31,028 nt of DNA from Tieghemiomyces parasiticus (taxonomy: Eukaryota; Kickxellomycota; Dimargaritomycetes; Dimargaritales; Dimargaritaceae): contig JANBPT010000554.1 of assembly GCA_027575765.1 (NCBI GenBank), positions 1 through 31,028 of the forward strand, read 5' to 3'. The position numbers and the translations under genes are program-made. Below the pieces are notes generated by a model, which saw nothing but the letters and a program-made list of their open reading frames with translations, had not been told where the DNA came from and ran no database searches. This document shows, piece by piece, positions 9,131-18,609 of the stretch; the stretch's first letter is position 1; each line of letters starts with the position of its first letter.

Positions 9131-11338
9131 ATGGAGCCCCTACCGGACGAGCCCGGACCTCTCGAACCCGGCCACTGGGCCCTGGTGTTCCCGCTGTACT
9201 ACCGCGTGCTGCTGCTGTGCTGCTTCGGCTTGTGGTGCTGGATTCTCAACCTACACGGCCTGAGGCTAGCTGGAATCCGGGTGCGCCAGGTGTTCACCGG
9301 GGGCCGGGTTCCCGACGGCATGGCCCCCACTCTCCCCTCCGCTGTCACGGACGACCGGGCACAGCATAACAAGGTCGTTCAGTCCGAGGGGCAGCTATAC
9401 AATTTGGCCTTCATTCTAACCTTTATGACCCTGCTAAGTTGGTGGAGCGCCTCACTCATCAGTGACGACCAGGGAAACCTCAAACGGTTCCTGTTCCTAG
9501 CCACCCTAATCGTGTTCTTCGGCATCGTTACCCTCCCGTACAACGTCTTGGCCTACCCGGACCGCCGCCGGTTTTGGTATGCTCTGGGCCGCGTGCTCAA
9601 CCCGTCCCTCACCGCCCCAGTGTTTTTCGCCGACGTGGTGCTCGCCGATATCCTGACCAGCTTCGCTCGCGTGTTTTCTGACTCGTATGGGTCAATGTGT
9701 GATCTCTCCACCATCTTATTTCCTGAATCGGCTACCGCTGCTGGTTTGGCCGTTACTCCAGCCTCACCCTTGACCCGCCTGCTTAGCGACCCCCACCACC
9801 GCCGTGCCCTCCCACCACGCAGTCCACACTTCGCGTACCGCGAGTGCGGTTACGACGCACTGGCCCCACTGATAATTTTGATCCCCTATGCACTCCGACT
9901 CCGTCAGTGTGTTAGTGAGGCTCTGGCGGCACGTAACCAGATAGCCCGGCGGCGCCACATCGCCAACGCCGTCAAGTACTTCTCGTCATTCCCGGTGGTG
10001 GTCCTCTCCGGCTACGACCGCTACCTCTCTTGGAACGGCCTAGATCACGATGGTGATGGTCGGCTGACTAGGCATGACTGGGCCCTCACCGTCTTATCCT
10101 ATCTATGGCTTGTGGCGGCCGTCATAAATACACTCTACTCGGTCTATTGGGATGTGGCCATTGATTGGAACCTAGGGTACACCCCGCGGTGGTACCTGCA
10201 GTCGTGGCTGTTCGGTCCGGTCGTGCCTAACCTTTACCACGCTCGACTTGACCCGTCTGACGAAGATCTGGTGATTCGTAGCGGTATCCACATTCGGAAC
10301 GGTCGGCCCGGGCGCCGGCGGAGCAGCAACGTGACCGGACGATCCAGTTACGGGTCATCCGGTTCCGACTGGTCACCCACCCGCGACGTACGCAAGATGA
10401 AACCGATCGTGCGGACGCGTACCATCACCGATACTGCCACCGTCCAGGTTGCCACGCCTCGCTCCCCTGACGACCGGTTCCCACCCAACGCTCTGGCCCG
10501 CACCCGCTCGACCCCGTTGGTCGTTACCACCGAGTTGGACAATTCGACCGTGGTCGGCCGCCAAGGCTCCGCGGGGCCTCACACCCCCGACGGCTCTGGT
10601 GCCGGGCGGAGGGACGATAGCGTGCCCATTGTTGTGGTACCCGACAACCCGTCCCCATCAACCACGTCGCCTTCCGTGTCCATGGCCAGGAACCACTCGG
10701 GTACGTCCCCAGCCTTGACCATCAAAGTGTACGGTGAGGCCCGGGACCAGCTCCCGGCGCTCAACCCGCACCGCCGGTCACCCACTCCCGTGCCGTCTCC
10801 TACCACGGCCACCTCCCCGCTACTGGGTCCCCCAGCCTCCGATATCGACCGGTTCGCCCTCCTCTCGCCGCGCCAGTCCCCCATACTCAGCGGCCAGGAT
10901 CCTACTGATGGCCACCATACCGCAGAGTCTGACGGGACCCAGCCGCAGTGTGTCTCCAATGACCCCTACCACGACAGTGAACTTTCCCGCGGCGACACCA
11001 GCACAGCCCATAACCAGCTCCGCGGCCACGTCCTTGGTTTGCAACTACCCGCCGACAGTGACGCGGAGGACGATGACGAGCGTAACCAACCCTGTCACTA
11101 CTTTTTACGGCCTGTCCTGCTCTTCGACAGCGGCCTGTATTATGCCGCTATCGTCCTCAACATTTTGTTGCGCACGACTTGGACACTCAAAATTTCGCCT
11201 CACTTGCCTATCGAAACTGTACCGCTGGGCGGCTTCACCTTGGAATGGCTCGAAGTCGTCCGTCGGTGGCTCTGGGTATACTTTCGAGTTGAGCGCGAAT
11301 GGCTTGATACCCACACGCGTTTGGAGCACGACTCTTGA
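9131..11338 (+). CDS. EXS-domain (ERD1/XPR1-like) multi-pass membrane protein
   Basis: 735 residues, no intron. The ATG at 9131 is chosen; the frame continues 12 bases upstream without another ATG. There is no SPX domain. Hydrophobic helices lie at about 19-45, 92-108, 118-137, 245-256, 285-295 and 320-345, and the last ~85 residues resume with further helices. EXS-like strings are NAVKYFSSFPVVVLS, NTLYSVYWDVAIDWNLGY and, at the C-terminus, RRWLWVYFRVEREW. Family members such as yeast Erd1 and animal XPR1 work in phosphate export or Golgi function; the size and lack of SPX fit the ERD1 type better. Two oddities: a canonical EF-hand-like loop (DHDGDGRLTRHD, residues 305-316), and a ~275-residue Ser/Thr/Pro/Arg-rich disordered insert (about 376-651) between the WDVAIDW region and the C-terminal part of EXS. 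The exact substrate cannot be inferred. Confidence 0.82.
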   Translation: MEPLPDEPGPLEPGHWALVFPLYYRVLLLCCFGLWCWILNLHGLRLAGIRVRQVFTGGRVPDGMAPTLPSAVTDDRAQHNKVVQSEGQLYNLAFILTFMTLLSWWSASLISDDQGNLKRFLFLATLIVFFGIVTLPYNVLAYPDRRRFWYALGRVLNPSLTAPVFFADVVLADILTSFARVFSDSYGSMCDLSTILFPESATAAGLAVTPASPLTRLLSDPHHRRALPPRSPHFAYRECGYDALAPLIILIPYALRLRQCVSEALAARNQIARRRHIANAVKYFSSFPVVVLSGYDRYLSWNGLDHDGDGRLTRHDWALTVLSYLWLVAAVINTLYSVYWDVAIDWNLGYTPRWYLQSWLFGPVVPNLYHARLDPSDEDLVIRSGIHIRNGRPGRRRSSNVTGRSSYGSSGSDWSPTRDVRKMKPIVRTRTITDTATVQVATPRSPDDRFPPNALARTRSTPLVVTTELDNSTVVGRQGSAGPHTPDGSGAGRRDDSVPIVVVPDNPSPSTTSPSVSMARNHSGTSPALTIKVYGEARDQLPALNPHRRSPTPVPSPTTATSPLLGPPASDIDRFALLSPRQSPILSGQDPTDGHHTAESDGTQPQCVSNDPYHDSELSRGDTSTAHNQLRGHVLGLQLPADSDAEDDDERNQPCHYFLRPVLLFDSGLYYAAIVLNILLRTTWTLKISPHLPIETVPLGGFTLEWLEVVRRWLWVYFRVEREWLDTHTRLEHDS

Positions 11339-12260
11339 GCCCAACCAACAGGTTGGTTGCTGGTTATGAGGACTTGGTGACGACTCCAGTCCTAAAAGGC
11401 ATTTCCCTTGTGTTATACGTTTGTCTATATAAATATATATGTGCATGCGTCAGTTCTAGATATTACTGTTGGGACAGCCATGAGCGATGACGTTTTATTC
11501 AGGTTAAAGTGGGTGAACAGAGCACTGATGAGGTAGATTTAGCAAGGACCTCATGGAGTAGTTGGCAGGACGAAAAGGTCGGAGAAGCTGGTAAGGATTT
11601 GCAACTAATAAAAATTTGATGGAATTGTGCAGAGAGGCTTTATTATGGGGGTTAATTAATCAAATGGCTCGGCTTGACCTACCTACTCTGGAACGCCGTG
11701 CTTTAACCACGTGTTAGGCCGCACAGGGGGACGGGGCAGGCAGCGGGGTTTACGTCAAGGTTCTGGGCAGAATACAACTGTGCCGCTGGTCGATAGCGAA
11801 TCCAGCTCCTTAAACGCCGACCAAGATTCCGCATTCACTGCTTAGCTACCGAACGACCACTTTCCGCCGCACATTCAGCTACTCCGGAGACCGCTCCCAC
11901 TTTGTTTATTGACCTACCGAGCGGAGTGGCAAGGGAAGGGCCCCTTGTGTATCTCGCCCGCCACCCTGGATTCTTACCGCCGTACCTTTTTTTCCCGCCT
12001 TGTTTTGATTCCTCTGGCCCGCGTTGCCGTTTACCCTACCACCTCCGCATAGTGCCCCGCCCTGTCTTTCCTTTGTACCTACTCTCTACCCAGCCGCCAC
12101 TGCGACCGTCCTCACTGAATTTGCAAGGCCTCAGTACATCCACCCCACCTCCTCCTCACCCAGCCGTTACGACATTGAATTCCCCTGGACCCCACATATC
12201 GACCACTAACCATCCTAACATTTCATCAGAACCGCTCCACACTCTCTCAAATAAGTCGCC
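11339..12260 (+). other. Intergenic region: 3' end of the EXS gene, leader of the next gene
   Basis: An A/T-rich patch (11424-11440, alternating TATA) lies about 90 bases after the stop and AATAAA occurs near 11607; either may mark 3' end formation. From 11940 to 12255 the + strand is pyrimidine-rich, the usual leader of this locus. The open frame 11902-12315 has no ATG at its start, overlaps the next gene out of frame, and looks like translated C/T-rich DNA. Confidence 0.45.
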
Positions 12261-14906
12261 ATGGACGACTACAACTCCCAGCGCCGCAAGCGCCTGGAGC
12301 GCGTGGAGGCCATGAAGCGACGGGTGTTCGAGCACGATTCACCCACACCTACCTCGGTTACCGTCGACCCGGTGCGCCATATAACCTCCCGGATTCCATC
12401 GACGAACTTTGATACGACCCCTAACGCCCGCCCCATATTAAAACCCCGCACTGAAAGTGACCCGCCGGCCCGGGACGCCCCCACGCGGGATCCCGTGGCT
12501 CGACTGGGTCGGCCCGGCTCGGGAGTACCAGCAACCCAGCCGGATAGACCTTACAACCTACGCCCTCGCGGCCGCTCGGTCGCCACCAACCCCGTGACCC
12601 GCCCAAACGCCGATGACGCTCCGGCCCGGCCCACAGGAGAGACTCGCCGGCCCTCGTCACCACCCCCACCAGCTACAACCAACGGCGCTCATCCCACCAC
12701 AACGTATCACGAAGGTCCAAATGCATCGACACGGCAACCCAAAGTATTCCGCACGCGGGCCTTCCACCATGCCTTACAAGGCGGTCTTAACGGTACGGCC
12801 CATACCTCCAGCCCAGCGCCCCGCATGTTCCGTGGTGCTGCCCACGGCGCAGTCTTTGGCAAGATCCAGCCCCCGGTTGATCCCATGGCCCATCCCACCC
12901 GCCAGCCCGGCGACGTTGAAGGTGCGAGCCGTGCCGTAGGCCCCACCAGCGTTGCTAAACCCCCACGGCCGATGACCTATCATGGCGGTAGTAGTAACGC
13001 TAGATTCGGGGAACCCCATTCAATCACACCCGTCCGCCTGCCCCCGACGGTGGAGCCCGAATTTGAACCTGAGCAACCCACTTCGACCGCCATCCGACCG
13101 AATCAAAACCCCCAAAAGGCCCTCCTGCTCTCGACCCTGATGGAACAAGCCACACCGGACTCGACCCCACAACGCCTCGCCGATCCGCCCGCAACCGTCC
13201 ACTGCCCAAGCAACCCCAACAACGCCGCGGCGCTGCAGCAGACCCCGGCCCCGCCCACAGCAGACACGCTCCGTACTGCCGCCCACGTTGTCACGTCAGC
13301 CACGCTCACCCGCCAGCACATTGAAGAGAAGCGCAAGAAACGCGAATTGCTGCTCCAGAAGCGGCTGCTGCGTGAGGGTAAGCTGGATACTCTGGGCCAT
13401 GTCGCCGACAAGGTCGACATGTCTCCGTGTCCAGTGGAAACCCGTAAGCGAAACCGGTCCCCGGCGCCCTCCCCTTCCGGCCCGGCCCCGGCCCCGCGGT
13501 ACCGGGTGGGCGTCCCCAGCGGCCTAACGCCAGCGCCAGCTGCTGACCTGGCAGTGGACCAACTGGCCCGCCGTGTCGGTGCTCATCTCCACCTCGGTGC
13601 CCCGCCCCACTCTTCATCTTCACTACGGCGGGTCGTGCCGCTGCCGACTCAACAGCAGCCGCAACCACAACCGCGACCGACCGCCGGTACCTTGGGTCCC
13701 GCCAGCTATCGTCCTGGTATCCCCAATGGAGAACGGGGTGGTGGGGTTGGAGTGGCCCGGCGTGACTCGGCCGCTGACCTCCGCGCGCCGGACGCGCCCA
13801 AGGGTTTTGGTCCGAACCCTGGTGACCACTCAGCCTTCCCTACCGACTCAGTCTACCTCCATCAACGCCGCCACCCTCAGGCCCAGCCCGACCTACCTTG
13901 CCCCGACTTTTTCGATGAAGGCATGTCCTTCCTCGACGAGCCCAGCAAGGACTTTTTCGAACGGTCTACGATGCTTGACCTTCTTGATCCACTACCCACG
14001 CGCATGAACCCGACCGATTACGACAAGCAAATCTACTACAACTACGTCAAACGTACCAACGCCCAGGTGGCCCGTAAACAGGCTCCCCGGCTTATTGACC
14101 CGCCCGACCTATCCATGGAGCTCCATGAGGGGACCTCAATTGACATGGACCAGTACGGGTACTTGGATTTTATTACCAATTTACCCCCAGGGGTACCAAC
14201 CCCGCCCGAGGTGGAAGAGGCCAGCGGTGCTGGCCGTCCGAGTCCCACGGGCGCCGAGCAGGATCGTCCAGATTTGGCTTCCCCGTCCCGACCTTCGCCG
14301 ACCTTGCGGTCGCCAGTCGCTTCCCCGCCGGCCCAGATAATTCCGGCGCATCTCACCGGCATGACCAACCACCAGCCCTCCGACCGGGCGGAGACGGAAA
14401 CCGCCGCGGACCGCGCTCGGGACACCACCGCTAGCCATACCCTTACCGTTCGGCAACGGTCGGCCCTAAACCTTCTCTCCCGCGCCACGGCCCGATCCTC
14501 CACCTCGGCCGACCCGAAACCGTCCCCGTTTGGCAGTCTCGGCCGCAGTGGCCGGTTCGACATTTCCGAATCCCGGCGCCGGGAAATGGAATCTGTGAAG
14601 GCTCGTCTCTCGGGTCCCCTCACCCCCCTTACCAAGGTGTCCGGTACGTACCGCCTAACGTCCCAATCGACGACCTCGTCCTCGTTATCGGCCACCGTCG
14701 CGGCTGCCGCTACCGATGCGCCCCGTCGGTCCGCCTCACGGGCCCGCCTGCCTTTACCACCGTTCGAATGTCCCAATGGGCCAGCGAGTCAACTGGACGG
14801 CGATAAGGTGACTCGGCTCAAGGAGGAGAACGAGGCTCTATTGCAGCGCTGCCGCGAATATGAAAAGGCCATTGGGAATATGACCGGATCTGGTTCTAGG
14901 TCCTAG
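12261..14906 (+). CDS. Large, mostly disordered protein of unknown function with a C-terminal coiled coil
   Basis: 881 residues, single exon; the ATG sits in a good context (GCCATGG). No domain recognised. The composition is heavy in Pro, Ala, Thr, Arg and Ser. Ordered-looking parts: a basic N-terminal helix (about 8-24, RRKRLERVEAMKRRVFE); a charged helix at about 349-380 (IEEKRKKRELLLQKRLLREG) followed by KVDMSPCP; an acidic/aromatic block at about 542-656 with DFFDEGMSFLD, YDKQIYYNYVKRTNAQVARK and YGYLDFITNLPPG; and a C-terminal coiled coil (about 849-876, TRLKEENEALLQRCREYEKA). Many SP/TP sites suggest phosphorylation. The layout would suit a scaffold, cytoskeletal or nuclear regulatory protein, but that is only a guess. 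The long minus-strand frame inside it (14042-14776) is an artefact of the GC-rich codons. Confidence 0.75.
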   Translation: MDDYNSQRRKRLERVEAMKRRVFEHDSPTPTSVTVDPVRHITSRIPSTNFDTTPNARPILKPRTESDPPARDAPTRDPVARLGRPGSGVPATQPDRPYNLRPRGRSVATNPVTRPNADDAPARPTGETRRPSSPPPPATTNGAHPTTTYHEGPNASTRQPKVFRTRAFHHALQGGLNGTAHTSSPAPRMFRGAAHGAVFGKIQPPVDPMAHPTRQPGDVEGASRAVGPTSVAKPPRPMTYHGGSSNARFGEPHSITPVRLPPTVEPEFEPEQPTSTAIRPNQNPQKALLLSTLMEQATPDSTPQRLADPPATVHCPSNPNNAAALQQTPAPPTADTLRTAAHVVTSATLTRQHIEEKRKKRELLLQKRLLREGKLDTLGHVADKVDMSPCPVETRKRNRSPAPSPSGPAPAPRYRVGVPSGLTPAPAADLAVDQLARRVGAHLHLGAPPHSSSSLRRVVPLPTQQQPQPQPRPTAGTLGPASYRPGIPNGERGGGVGVARRDSAADLRAPDAPKGFGPNPGDHSAFPTDSVYLHQRRHPQAQPDLPCPDFFDEGMSFLDEPSKDFFERSTMLDLLDPLPTRMNPTDYDKQIYYNYVKRTNAQVARKQAPRLIDPPDLSMELHEGTSIDMDQYGYLDFITNLPPGVPTPPEVEEASGAGRPSPTGAEQDRPDLASPSRPSPTLRSPVASPPAQIIPAHLTGMTNHQPSDRAETETAADRARDTTASHTLTVRQRSALNLLSRATARSSTSADPKPSPFGSLGRSGRFDISESRRREMESVKARLSGPLTPLTKVSGTYRLTSQSTTSSSLSATVAAAATDAPRRSASRARLPLPPFECPNGPASQLDGDKVTRLKEENEALLQRCREYEKAIGNMTGSGSRS

Positions 14907-15026
14907 TCAATCGAGTGAACGCCGTCGGTTTCCCAAAGCCACCCCTCCCCCACCTTACCTTCTTCAATTGGATAACTCTGACCCTTGGGTTTCCCTGTCT
15001 ATGTCTTTCCTACAGGTTTAGCGGGC

Positions 15027-15048
15027 CACACACACACACACACACACA
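15027..15048. repeat. (CA)11 microsatellite
   Basis: Eleven perfect CA units about 120 bases after the stop of the preceding gene. It is probably in its 3' UTR or just beyond and is likely length-variable between isolates. Confidence 0.95.
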
Positions 15049-15649
15049 TGCCTCCACCTCCCTCTTCTTACCTACGCTGTACTTTCAAGGTCTCACCCTC
15101 TCTTTACCTCGCGTTTTCTAATACATTGCTGGTTTTCGCCACACTTGCTTCAACCCTTCGGCCCACAGGACCTCTCGCCCTGCATTGCCGTAATTTTGTC
15201 ACCCTTACTATTGCCCCCCTCTCGAGTGTCAGCCTAGAGAAACCACTGATGCTCCTCTAGGAACGAAGGCAGACTAGATTGCAGGACCGCTGCTTCGACC
15301 AGCCACGCCGGATTGTCTACAAGGGAGTGATGGCGGCTCATATCTATCCTAAAATACGGAGGACTGGAGCTTGACAATTGATGACTCCTCATCTCCATCA
15401 TACGATCATCATCACTCTCCAAACTCTCTGGGCCGTGGCCACTGGGAGGCGGACATCGGTACGACCTGTATAACCAAGGAATTTTCCCGCATCAATCCGG
15501 TGGCACGAATGAGGCCTACTCGGCTACCCAGCTGCCCCACCGGTGGCTTTAATTATATCGCAGTGACATTGAGGTCGCCTCCTTCCCCCCACCCACCCTC
15601 CCATCCTCACTATTCACCTTCACCGCACGTCTCAAGATAGCACTTCTTC

Positions 15650-15657
15650 TATAAAGG
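15650..15657 (+). promoter_or_regulatory. TATA-like box (TATAAAGG) before the secreted gene
   Basis: Lies 113 bases before the ATG at 15770, after pyrimidine-rich DNA, a plausible core promoter spacing. A second TATA-like sequence (TTTATAAG, 15746-15753) is too close to the ATG to leave much leader. Confidence 0.4.
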
Positions 15658-15769
15658 CACATACCGACCCCCCGCCAGTGCTAGCCTTCATAGCCTTGTT
15701 CAATATAGCTATCCGCGTTCCCTTTTTTTATTTTTACATAACCCTTTTATAAGCCCCACCCTGTCCGTT

Positions 15770-17285
15770 ATGGGACAGCCATGCGATAAACGTTGCCTCT
15801 TTATCGGATGTGTCGTGCTGTTCGGCATCCTGGTTAACCACAGCACCACTGGACTCCATCAGCTACCTGGGTTAGTAACGGACCGCGTTTTGAATCCTCT
15901 CGGGCCCGAAGACCGCTAACAGATAGGCGAAACCAATAATGCGTGGCGTCAGAAAGTGAGAGACTACAAATGCAATATGGTCTCCAAGGTAAGTCGATTC
16001 AATTGACGCCATACTTTTTACTACACAGTCGCCGTTTTTTTGGGGGGATAGTAGAGGAAGGTGGGAGAGCGGTTCGTCTTACCGGATATATCCCGCACCT
16101 TCATCTTTGCGTGACTATCTTCGCTGAAGGTTACGTTCGACCGGCGAGATCGACAAGGCTCGCTTTACTTCCTATCGCTCCCCTAATTATATCACCACTG
16201 GGCATTGAGCAGTATTTTTTAGTTTTTCTAATCGAAGCCCATTGCTCCGTTCCGCTATAAATTCCATTACCGTCCATACAGGCTGCCAGAGCGTTCAAGG
16301 CGGACCCGAGTACCTTCCGGGCCAGTCAGAGGGATGCACGGCTAACTGTACTCAGGACCATCATGTCGATACTTCGAGCATTATCCCAGGCAGGGTTCAT
16401 GAAAGGTTATATCATCAATGTGTTTCCTGACTATGGCCTCTCCATCACTAGAGGGAAAGTGCCCGATATATCTGGCGGCCAGTAATGTCAATTAACTCAC
16501 TAATCGCTGAGACTATTGCGGTCGTCCGGCCGAAACCCGAGGTATACTACGCCCAACAAATGGCCACATTGGTGCGCGAACTGCCTGACTACGACCTCCA
16601 GCTATCCGCTCCCCTGTTGTTGTTTTTCGAAATCCGCCAGAGCAACAGTGAGTTCCTAGGGAAATTGGCTCACTACCTTCCTCGTGGTCAGTTCCTCATT
16701 GCTTTCTGGGAAGGGGGCTAATAACTAGCATAGCATCTGGCCTACCGTCCACCGATTAGCGGGATTACAATCCTGAGAGCAGGGTTTAGACGGTCGTAGT
16801 TCCCGCATTGAATAGCTCCATTTCCAACGGTTCCTCCGGGTCGTTGCGCTCGGCCTGGGCAAGGCCCTCTCGGAGTATCATACTTACCTTAGTATATTAT
16901 AACGTCCTGGACAAGTATAAGGCGTATGTCCAAGCAAGGATAGCTGAGGAACCTGGTGACGACATCTGCCAGGAAAAAGTAAAGATCTGGATGGTCGTGG
17001 TCCAGCAGCTTCAACAGAAGGAGTTTATCGAATACTTTGCACCACGGCTGAATACGGATGATCACGGCGCCGAGGTGGACTGTCAAATCGTTGGCCAATG
17101 GGGGGGGGGAATCGGGTACTAAGCCCTACACCGAGACCCTGCAACGGTGCCGAACGGTGATGCCCGATACTTAGCCTTTCGATATCAACGAAGCCAACCA
17201 ACCGGTGGCTCAGGAATTAACACCACCCTCTAAGTGCAACCCAAAAATGATAGCCAATAATTGTCTACCGCCCAATCTGGTGTGA
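15770..17285 (+). pseudogene. Damaged gene for a secreted protein of unknown family
   Basis: Starts with an ATG in a good context and a clear signal peptide (CLFIGCVVLFGILV). Proposed exons: 15770-15874; 15923-15988 after a 48-base intron that otherwise reads into an in-frame TAA; and 16282 onward after a 293-base intron (GTAAGT donor, CATACAG acceptor). The third exon encodes LRTIMSILRALSQAGFMKGY and GYIINVFPDYGLSITRGK. Further coding follows in changed frames: VRPKPEVYYAQQMATL and ELPDYDLQLSAPLLLFFEI (16512-16717), then VLDKYKAYVQARIAEEPGDD and VQQLQQKEFIEYFAPRLNTD (to about 17099), then PFDINEANQPVAQELTPP (to 17285). Between them lie frame changes at G runs (16713-16717 and 17100-17109), two stops near 16760-16795 and a TAG near 17175. 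A short intron (16460-16511) can explain one change. It could be a pseudogene, a gene with more introns, or homopolymer sequence errors. Family unknown. Confidence 0.55.
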
Positions 17286-17409
17286 GGTAGATACTGTCAT
17301 AAATATCCGAAAGCAACTGGCATGCAAGGGTCCGGTAATTCCCGCACATAGACGCTTGCATGTCGTTTAGTATCGTGACGATGGCAGAAAGATCAAGAGG
17401 GTGCGAGTC

Positions 17410-17415
17410 TTTATT
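17410..17415 (-). terminator. Poly(A) signal for BUB3
   Basis: On the minus strand this reads AATAAA, 70-75 bases beyond the BUB3 stop codon, in A/T-rich DNA. Its position and strand fit cleavage and polyadenylation of that transcript. Confidence 0.5.
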
Positions 17416-17484
17416 ATTAAAATGTCAGTCAAGATGAATAGACAGAACAATTACCGCCGATTCGGACCAAAGCCAATGTCTGAC

Positions 17485-18609
17485 CTAGGCCTTGGGTTCC
17501 ACCTTCTTGGGCTTGGCCTCCTCGGGTCCAATGGGGTGGATGTAGATGGCGTCCTCGGGATGATCTTTTTCGCCTTCGTCGAACGTATAGGATGAGGCGA
17601 CGGCCAACAGCGACCCATTACAGTTGAAGTCCAGACTCGATACGGACGACGGATGACGCGGGTAGGACCGCAGCCGTTTCTTGTTGGCACCGTCCCACGT
17701 GTACACCATGCCGTCGGAACCGCCGGACGCGAAGGTGCCGTAGGTTGGGTGAAACGCCAAGGCGTTAACCGGGTAGACCACGTCGACACCTTCGGCCTGT
17801 CGCCGGTGGCACTTGAAAGCGTACTTATTAGCCTGGACGGCTGGGTCGGGGTCGATGAACTCGACGGCGATACGGCCCTCAATGGAACTACACACGTAGC
17901 CTTTGCCGTTGGGCATGCAGGACACACAGCGGGTCATGTACTTGAGGGAACTCTCGCGTCGCTGCAAGGTCTCCTTCATGTTGCGCAAGTCGTAGAGGTA
18001 GATGTGACGCTCCGCCATGGCCACCACCGCGATGTGACCGACAATATCCAGTGAAAATATCCGCTCGGGTTGCATGTACCGGCCGTATTGAGTGACCGGG
18101 TCGGTCACGCTGCCAGGGGCCGGATCGGACTTGGCCCAGGCACCAATCACGGTCGCGCTGCCATCGTTATCACCACTACCCACATCGATCCGGCCCACGG
18201 GCTGCACCGCCGTGGACCGCGGGTCCCAGATGCCCACGGTCTTGTCCCAGCTCCCGGTAACCGCCACCCCGTGCAGGTCGCTGTACCGGACGCACCGGAC
18301 GGGACCCTCGTGACTACCGAGCGTAACCTGGGTCCGAGTTTCCAGGTCCCACCCGCGAACCGCGGGATCTAGGCCTACGCTGAAGACCCGCTTGGGGTTG
18401 CTGCCCATGTAACAGGCGTCCAGAACGGCGGCAGACGTCTCGTACTTGCCCAGAAGCGCCGGTCGTTCCACATCGTAGAGGCGCAGCGTCGTGTCCCAAG
18501 ACGTGGCCAACAGTCGCCCAGGTTCTGTCGGACTGAACCTGACAGTAGAGATGCCGTCGCTTGGCGCGTCCGGGAGCGTGTATTCCGCGCCCTTGGTGGT
18601 CTTGGACAT
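17485..18609 (-). CDS. BUB3: Mitotic checkpoint WD-repeat protein BUB3
   Basis: 374 residues, single exon, ATG at 18609; the longer open frame upstream is leader sequence. It is a WD40 beta-propeller. Diagnostic strings are SWDTTLRLYDV, VAVTGSWDKTVGIWDPR, the BUB3-type SSIEGRIAVEF and YAFKCHR, YPVNALAFHPTYGTFASGGS, NKKRLRSYPRHPSSVSSLDF and EKDHPEDAIYI near the end. These separate it from the paralogue RAE1. BUB3 holds BUB1 and BUBR1/MAD3 at kinetochores via phosphorylated KNL1/Spc7 and supports the spindle checkpoint. An insertion of roughly 35-40 residues (rich in Gly, Asp, Ser and Pro, about residues 155-195) sits in a central blade before QPERIFSLDIVG; it is longer than I expect for the family. 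The leader contains an (AT)n tract at 18617-18630. Confidence 0.95.
   Translation of the reverse strand: MSKTTKGAEYTLPDAPSDGISTVRFSPTEPGRLLATSWDTTLRLYDVERPALLGKYETSAAVLDACYMGSNPKRVFSVGLDPAVRGWDLETRTQVTLGSHEGPVRCVRYSDLHGVAVTGSWDKTVGIWDPRSTAVQPVGRIDVGSGDNDGSATVIGAWAKSDPAPGSVTDPVTQYGRYMQPERIFSLDIVGHIAVVAMAERHIYLYDLRNMKETLQRRESSLKYMTRCVSCMPNGKGYVCSSIEGRIAVEFIDPDPAVQANKYAFKCHRRQAEGVDVVYPVNALAFHPTYGTFASGGSDGMVYTWDGANKKRLRSYPRHPSSVSSLDFNCNGSLLAVASSYTFDEGEKDHPEDAIYIHPIGPEEAKPKKVEPKA

Larger units (their letters stand above)
14907..15769 (+). other. Intergenic region with microsatellite and leader of the next gene
   Basis: Holds a (CA)11 tract, otherwise no gene. From about 15540 to 15770 the + strand is pyrimidine-rich with two TATA-like sequences, consistent with the promoter and leader of the secreted gene that starts at 15770. 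Confidence 0.45.

Noticed and set aside
11902..12315. Plus-strand open frame of 137 codons
   Set aside because: No ATG at its start, overlaps the next gene out of frame, and has the Pro/Ser/Leu composition of translated C/T-rich leader DNA.
14042..14776. 244-codon minus-strand open frame
   Set aside because: Exactly antisense to the disordered 881-residue gene; GC-rich codons leave the opposite strand without stops. No ATG context, leader or motif.
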